Assembly: GCF_002216795.1 (NCBI RefSeq)
Contig: NZ_CP022316.1
Location: 1,364,001 to 1,428,000, forward strand
DNA from: Brachybacterium avium
GTDB taxonomy: Bacteria; Actinomycetota; Actinomycetes; Actinomycetales; Dermabacteraceae
DNA: 64,000 bases
Reading direction: 5' to 3'
Under the pieces are notes generated by a model. That model ran no database searches and was not told the origin of the DNA. It saw only the letters and a program-made list of their open reading frames with translations. Below, one piece after another: positions 60,042-64,000 of this stretch; position 1 is the stretch's first letter; each line of letters starts with the position of its first letter. The position numbers were made by a program, and so were the translations under genes.

Positions 60042-63000
60042 CTACAGCAGTCGAAGGCTAGTAGCGACGGTTGCACGGGTATCGAATATGAACGTGTAGC
60101 CTACCGACCAGACGGGCTCCAGGCTCCCATCCTTTCGGGAACGCCATCCTCGGAGAGGCTCCTCCTGGCCGCACACTGGCGCAATAGAAGAAGCTTCGCT
60201 CTCGATCGTTAATCGAACACCAGTCTGTGGATCCACGAATTCGATCAAATCCTCTGTGTTGACGAGATCAAAACGACCATCGATGTTAAACCACAAAGTG
60301 CCTTCCCGATTTTCGGTGGATTGGGAAAACACCGAATCAATGAAGGATAGTTGGCTACCAGGTGTATAAAGTAAACGCCGTCGATGAATGTAATCGGCGT
60401 GATAGACCCGCGCAGAGAGATCGAACTGGCCCTCTTCGGTGCGCAAGCACTCTCCGAGAGCGCTTCCGTATGGTTCCCGGGTGCGCCGTTCCTGGTCCCG
60501 ACCGTCCATCATCAGTGTGTTGTGGGCCATCGTGCCTTCGATGTACTGACGCTCGGGCGCGGCGTAGTAGAAACCTTCGCGACGCAGCGGCGAATCTGCA
60601 GGCAGCAGATCGCCGTACCCGAAGCGCCCGCCGTCGGTGAGGATTTGCTGCCCCCTGTCATACCAGACCACGTTGAGGTCGTCTGCGTGCTTGTGCGCGC
60701 GCGAGTGGAAGGCCGCACTGAAGGCGAGGTACCCGCTGTCGGCGAGTGTTCCGGGGCCATCCGGCTGTGGGGAGCGGACAAAGGCGTACCCGCCGTGGTG
60801 GTACGCAGCCAGCTCCCGTCCGGGCCGCTCACCGACGGTCCCGTCGGAGAGAATATATTGGGTCTGCGGGTCGATCGACTGCGCATCGGGCTTCACCACC
60901 GTCGTCTCGGGAGAATCTCCGAACTGCACGAGAGTGCCGTCGGGCTGGACCATCCAGCCGAGCACGTGCGCGGCGCGTTCCACACGGCTCTTGACCTCCT
61001 CGTCTTCGATGAGTGAGTCGTTGACCGCCAGTTCAAAGGAGTTCAAGAGCATTCGATGGTAGTCCGGCGAGTGCTCCAGATGGACGCCGTCCTCCGCGAA
61101 CTGGGAGTGTGCCATCTGCGCGAGACGGGCGCCGCCCTCGACCGCCGTCAGCCTCGCATCCGGGAACATCCATGCGTACTTCGCCGCATGCACCTGGGAG
61201 ACCGCGGTATAGAAGCCGTGGTTGTTGTGGGGATTGTAGGCGCGGTCCTGGTGGAGTTCATCCAGATGCCAGACGACGGCCTGGGCCAGGACGATCGCGT
61301 CATCACGCATCTCGGGGACGCGGGCAGCCCGCAGCGCCAGAGCGATCAGCCGTGGCATGCGCAAGGATTGCGACATGTCGTACCAAGCCATCGGATCGTC
61401 CTCCTCGTCTGCATCGCGGTGGACCCCGACCCACGACACGGCGATCCTCACGGCCTGACGCAACCACTCGAGGCACCCGGTCTCGTCGAAGGCCCGTAGC
61501 AGCGGATCCATGAACTCCCACGCGTGCAGATGGAAGCCCCAGGAGCGATGCTCCTTGCCAAAGCGAGTCCAGTCCTTGAGGGTCGCGACGGGCACTGGGT
61601 CGAAGCCCGCGAAGCGCCACCCAGTCTCCAGGATCGACTCCGGGCTCTGCCGGATCTCCTGGATGGTGAACCACCCCTTGAGCGCGGGGAGGTCTGCGGT
61701 GGCGAGCTTCTCAAGCAGTTCGCCGGAGTTGATTCCCCGCCCATCGAGGGCGAGGTCGGACTCCAGGGGGAGGTTAGTTGGCCCTTCGAAGCCGAGCTTC
61801 CGATAGATGCGGTAGTACTCGTTCATGTTCCGGTCCCAGGAACGATGGTTGCGGACCCATCGCGCAGCCTTTTCGCCGAGATCTTGGCGCCGTGCGGGGT
61901 CGTCGATCAGCGCAGTCATCGTCGCCGCGAGATCATCTGCAGAGCCGGCGCGGAAGGATTCCACTGCTCCGGACTGCCGGGCGATCTCCTGCAGCGCGCC
62001 GACGTCTGAGAGGATCACGCAGCGCCCGGTGGAGAAGGCCTCGAAGGGCTTCAACGGCGTCACGAGGTCCGCTACCCGCGATTTCTTCCGGGGAACCACG
62101 AAAAGATCGATGAGACCGTAGTAACGGAGCACGTCCTCATGCGGCACGCGCCCGGTGAAGTAGACGTTCTCAATGCCGTGACGCTCCACATGCTGTTTGA
62201 GCGTCTCGAGATAGTCTCCATCACCCACCAGCAGCAGGCAGAGCGGCGTGCTCGACTGCGCTGCAGCGAGGTGATACCCGTCGATGAGCGTGTCGATGCC
62301 CTCGTACTCGACGATCGAGGAGATGTAGCCGACCACCACGGCGCCCTCGGGGAGACCGATCTCGGTTGCCAGAGCCCTGTCGGCCTCCTGCACCGGGAAG
62401 TTCGCGGAGTCGACCGCGTTGGGCACGATCGACACATTATCGGCGCCGATGCCTCCGTGTGACGAGTCGAGGATGTGATCGCGCATCACCTCGGCAAGGG
62501 TGAAGACGTGATCGGGCAGCAGGCGAGCGACCTCCTCCGCATGCTTGCGAAGACGGTACGCCGCAGGCATGCCGTACATGCTGAAGATCGTCGCGGCGTC
62601 CTCTTTCCACCCGTTCGCGACGATCGTGCGGGAGAGCCAGGACTCCTCCCAGAACCCACGCGATTCGTAGATCGTCGGAATCCCGTACTTCCGGCCCACC
62701 GCACTCACGATGAGCGCATTGAAGAAGTCCGACTGCGCGTGCAGCACGCTCGGTCGCACCCGCTGCACGAGCTCGGCGAGGCCGAGCATGTTCATGCGGA
62801 GCCAGTCGTCGACGAGCATTTCGTTGCGTGCGGGGCCCGGCAGGAGGAAGGTGTCGATCCCCTGGTGCGTGTAGTGCTCGATCCCGTCGACGTCATGCTC
62901 GGTGATGCCGGCTTGGCCGACGATCGCTACCGGCAGGCCGCGGCGCGCCTGCGCAACTGCGGTGTACTGCGTGCGGAGCGTGTACCCCGTCTGCGTCTCG

Positions 63001-63878
63001 GGCAGCACGCGCCCGACCATGTGGAGGATCGGCCCTTCAGGGTCGTAGGCGGTCCCGTCCTCGAGCTCGGCGGTGACGAGTGCGGGCTGGGAGAACAGTT
63101 GGATCTCGTGCTGGATCTTCGCCAGGGCACTGGCGTCCTTCTCCCGCCCGGACTTGCCCGCGATCGCTGAGATCACGTGCTCGGCGAGATCCCAATAGCC
63201 AGCCGACCTAAACTCTCGATAGATCCGACGAAGAGTGGTCAACGACTGTTTCTCGAGAACGGCGTATTCTTCGATGAGGGGGCGAGTCTGGAGATACTCG
63301 CCTCGCTTAATATAGTCAGCGAACAGCTGAGAGGCCTGTCCCTCGCTCAGGATGGAACGCGGATCTCGTCCAAGCTGGACTGCCGCCTCGAAGGTGGCTC
63401 GCATCGTGGTTCGAGCGGTGGCGCGGAGCGTTCTCAGATCTGTCTCGACAGGCTCGAGGAAATTGGCCGGAACTCGCGAGCGGAGAGTCCGGACATCCCT
63501 CTGCACAGAGAGGAGTCGCGCCTTCGCGAACTCGAGGTGGCCAGCGGCGTCCGCTACAGCGTCCTCGGCGGCCGCGAGACGTTCGTCGGTGGACTCGATG
63601 TGCTGCGCGACCCTCGTTTCGAGATTGTTGACCTGTGTCGCACCCCGGTCGTTCGCCGACGAGACACGCTCAGCGACGGTCAGAAGCGCCACACAGAGGC
63701 CGGCGATCAGAAGGGTCCCGAGCACACAGGCTACGAGCGCCGCAACCGCGGATCCTGTGGTGGCCGCCACGGCGAGCAGAGCCAGCACAAGAACCAGAAC
63801 CACAGCGCCTGAGATGACGAACCCACGTACTTTGCTTCTCATCGAACCTTCCCCGGACGTCGTCTTATCCTTCATCAT
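60042..63878 (-). CDS. GT4 glycosyltransferase fused to heparinase II/III-like domain
   Basis: The product is 1278 residues from the ATG at 63878 (GGGAG 9 bases upstream); an ATG at 63842 (GGGGAAGG nearby) is also possible. Two hydrophobic helices at about 20-70 are followed by a coiled coil (ERVSSANDRGATQVNNLETRVAQHIESTDERLAAAEDAV). A GT4 domain covers about 280-720 (YESRGFWEESW, SIVPNAVDSANF, VGYISSIVEYEGIDTLIDGY, TPLKPFEAFSTGRCVILS). The last 500 residues are a heparinase II/III-like part: NPHNNHGFYTAVSQVHAAKY, HLEHSPDYHRMLLNSFELA and AAFHSRAHKHADDLNVVWYDRGQQILTDGGRFGYG. One chain thus combines sugar transfer and uronate-polymer lyase-like folds. Confidence 0.9.
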   Translation of the reverse strand: MMKDKTTSGEGSMRSKVRGFVISGAVVLVLVLALLAVAATTGSAVAALVACVLGTLLIAGLCVALLTVAERVSSANDRGATQVNNLETRVAQHIESTDERLAAAEDAVADAAGHLEFAKARLLSVQRDVRTLRSRVPANFLEPVETDLRTLRATARTTMRATFEAAVQLGRDPRSILSEGQASQLFADYIKRGEYLQTRPLIEEYAVLEKQSLTTLRRIYREFRSAGYWDLAEHVISAIAGKSGREKDASALAKIQHEIQLFSQPALVTAELEDGTAYDPEGPILHMVGRVLPETQTGYTLRTQYTAVAQARRGLPVAIVGQAGITEHDVDGIEHYTHQGIDTFLLPGPARNEMLVDDWLRMNMLGLAELVQRVRPSVLHAQSDFFNALIVSAVGRKYGIPTIYESRGFWEESWLSRTIVANGWKEDAATIFSMYGMPAAYRLRKHAEEVARLLPDHVFTLAEVMRDHILDSSHGGIGADNVSIVPNAVDSANFPVQEADRALATEIGLPEGAVVVGYISSIVEYEGIDTLIDGYHLAAAQSSTPLCLLLVGDGDYLETLKQHVERHGIENVYFTGRVPHEDVLRYYGLIDLFVVPRKKSRVADLVTPLKPFEAFSTGRCVILSDVGALQEIARQSGAVESFRAGSADDLAATMTALIDDPARRQDLGEKAARWVRNHRSWDRNMNEYYRIYRKLGFEGPTNLPLESDLALDGRGINSGELLEKLATADLPALKGWFTIQEIRQSPESILETGWRFAGFDPVPVATLKDWTRFGKEHRSWGFHLHAWEFMDPLLRAFDETGCLEWLRQAVRIAVSWVGVHRDADEEDDPMAWYDMSQSLRMPRLIALALRAARVPEMRDDAIVLAQAVVWHLDELHQDRAYNPHNNHGFYTAVSQVHAAKYAWMFPDARLTAVEGGARLAQMAHSQFAEDGVHLEHSPDYHRMLLNSFELAVNDSLIEDEEVKSRVERAAHVLGWMVQPDGTLVQFGDSPETTVVKPDAQSIDPQTQYILSDGTVGERPGRELAAYHHGGYAFVRSPQPDGPGTLADSGYLAFSAAFHSRAHKHADDLNVVWYDRGQQILTDGGRFGYGDLLPADSPLRREGFYYAAPERQYIEGTMAHNTLMMDGRDQERRTREPYGSALGECLRTEEGQFDLSARVYHADYIHRRRLLYTPGSQLSFIDSVFSQSTENREGTLWFNIDGRFDLVNTEDLIEFVDPQTGVRLTIESEASSIAPVCGQEEPLRGWRSRKDGSLEPVWSVGYTFIFDTRATVATSLRLL

Positions 63879-63898
63879 GTCTCAGAACTCCCGGCGGG

Positions 63899-64000
63899 TC
63901 AGGCCGGCTCCCCGACGAAATCCTCGGGCTGCTTTGCGCCGTCGAACTTCCAGCGGATCGCCTCGATGGTTCTGCGCGCAGCGTCTCCATCGCCGTACGG
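63899..64000 (-). CDS. wecB: UDP-N-acetylglucosamine 2-epimerase, C-terminal end (cut by window edge)
   Basis: Only the last 33 residues are inside the window: PYGDGDAARRTIEAIRWKFD and GAKQPEDFVGEPA. The segment PYGDGxAAxRIxxAI is the conserved end of non-hydrolysing UDP-GlcNAc 2-epimerases (N-P-YGDG). The stop at 63899 is 20 bases upstream of the fusion gene start, so the two are in one operon. The enzyme would make UDP-ManNAc, the substrate of the WecC encoded 8 kb away. Confidence 0.72.
   Translation of the reverse strand, partial: PYGDGDAARRTIEAIRWKFDGAKQPEDFVGEPA

Noticed and set aside
1..64000. CRISPR arrays, tRNA, rRNA or replication origin
   Set aside because: No regularly spaced palindromic direct repeats with unique spacers, no tRNA-like cloverleaf with T-arm motif, and no DnaA-box cluster were seen by reading; a tRNA or covariance-model scan was not possible.

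Overview
The window looks like chromosome of a high-G+C Gram-positive actinobacterium. By eye most of it is about 70% G+C, starts are often GTG, and many genes overlap by 4 bases. Proteins end in LAxTG wall-sorting signals (the class E sortase type usual in actinobacteria) and two SipW-type signal peptidase loci are present. A Brachybacterium/Dermabacteraceae relative would fit, but that is inference; there is no rRNA or tRNA in the window to test it.

Layout. 1-8.5 kb: 3' part of a flavin disulfide oxidoreductase, a small membrane protein, a methyltransferase, a hexanucleotide microsatellite, an SRPBCC protein, a secreted wall-anchored 5'-nucleotidase and a type II NADH dehydrogenase. 8.6-14.9 kb: a MoxR/DUF58/transglutaminase operon and a mucin-like LAETG surface protein. 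14.9-25.6 kb: MFS transporter, MazEF-type module, TetR regulator, sugar isomerase/dehydrogenase pair, Xre-RES type toxin-antitoxin module, transposase remnant, thiolase, patatin and an Xre-domain regulator. 25.6-29.4 kb: SipW/TasA-like locus 1. 29.6-35.0 kb: a phosphorelay cluster (Hpt-like protein without its histidine, two response regulators, two histidine kinases). 35.2-39.8 kb: acyltransferase, a small unknown protein, HTTM/DUF5819 pair. 39.9-44.5 kb: a 1516-residue wall-anchored protein with over 100 tetrapeptide repeats. 45.4-49.5 kb: SipW/TasA-like locus 2, in which the signal peptidase is fused to a wall-anchored ectodomain. 49.8-64 kb: a surface polysaccharide locus (wecB, wecC, glycosyltransferases, an amidotransferase-like protein in a low-G+C patch, a GH79-like glycosidase, and a glycosyltransferase fused to a heparinase II/III-like domain).

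How the parts may work together (inference): the two SipW loci, five LAxTG proteins and the repeat-rich adhesin form a cell-surface programme, next to two sensor kinases that could control it. WecB and WecC would supply UDP-ManNAcA for a uronate-containing polysaccharide that the amidotransferase-like, lyase-like and glycosidase proteins could modify.

Caution on the sequence: five genes are each broken by exactly one missing base inside a short G or C run. This pattern points to sequencing error more than to real pseudogenes.
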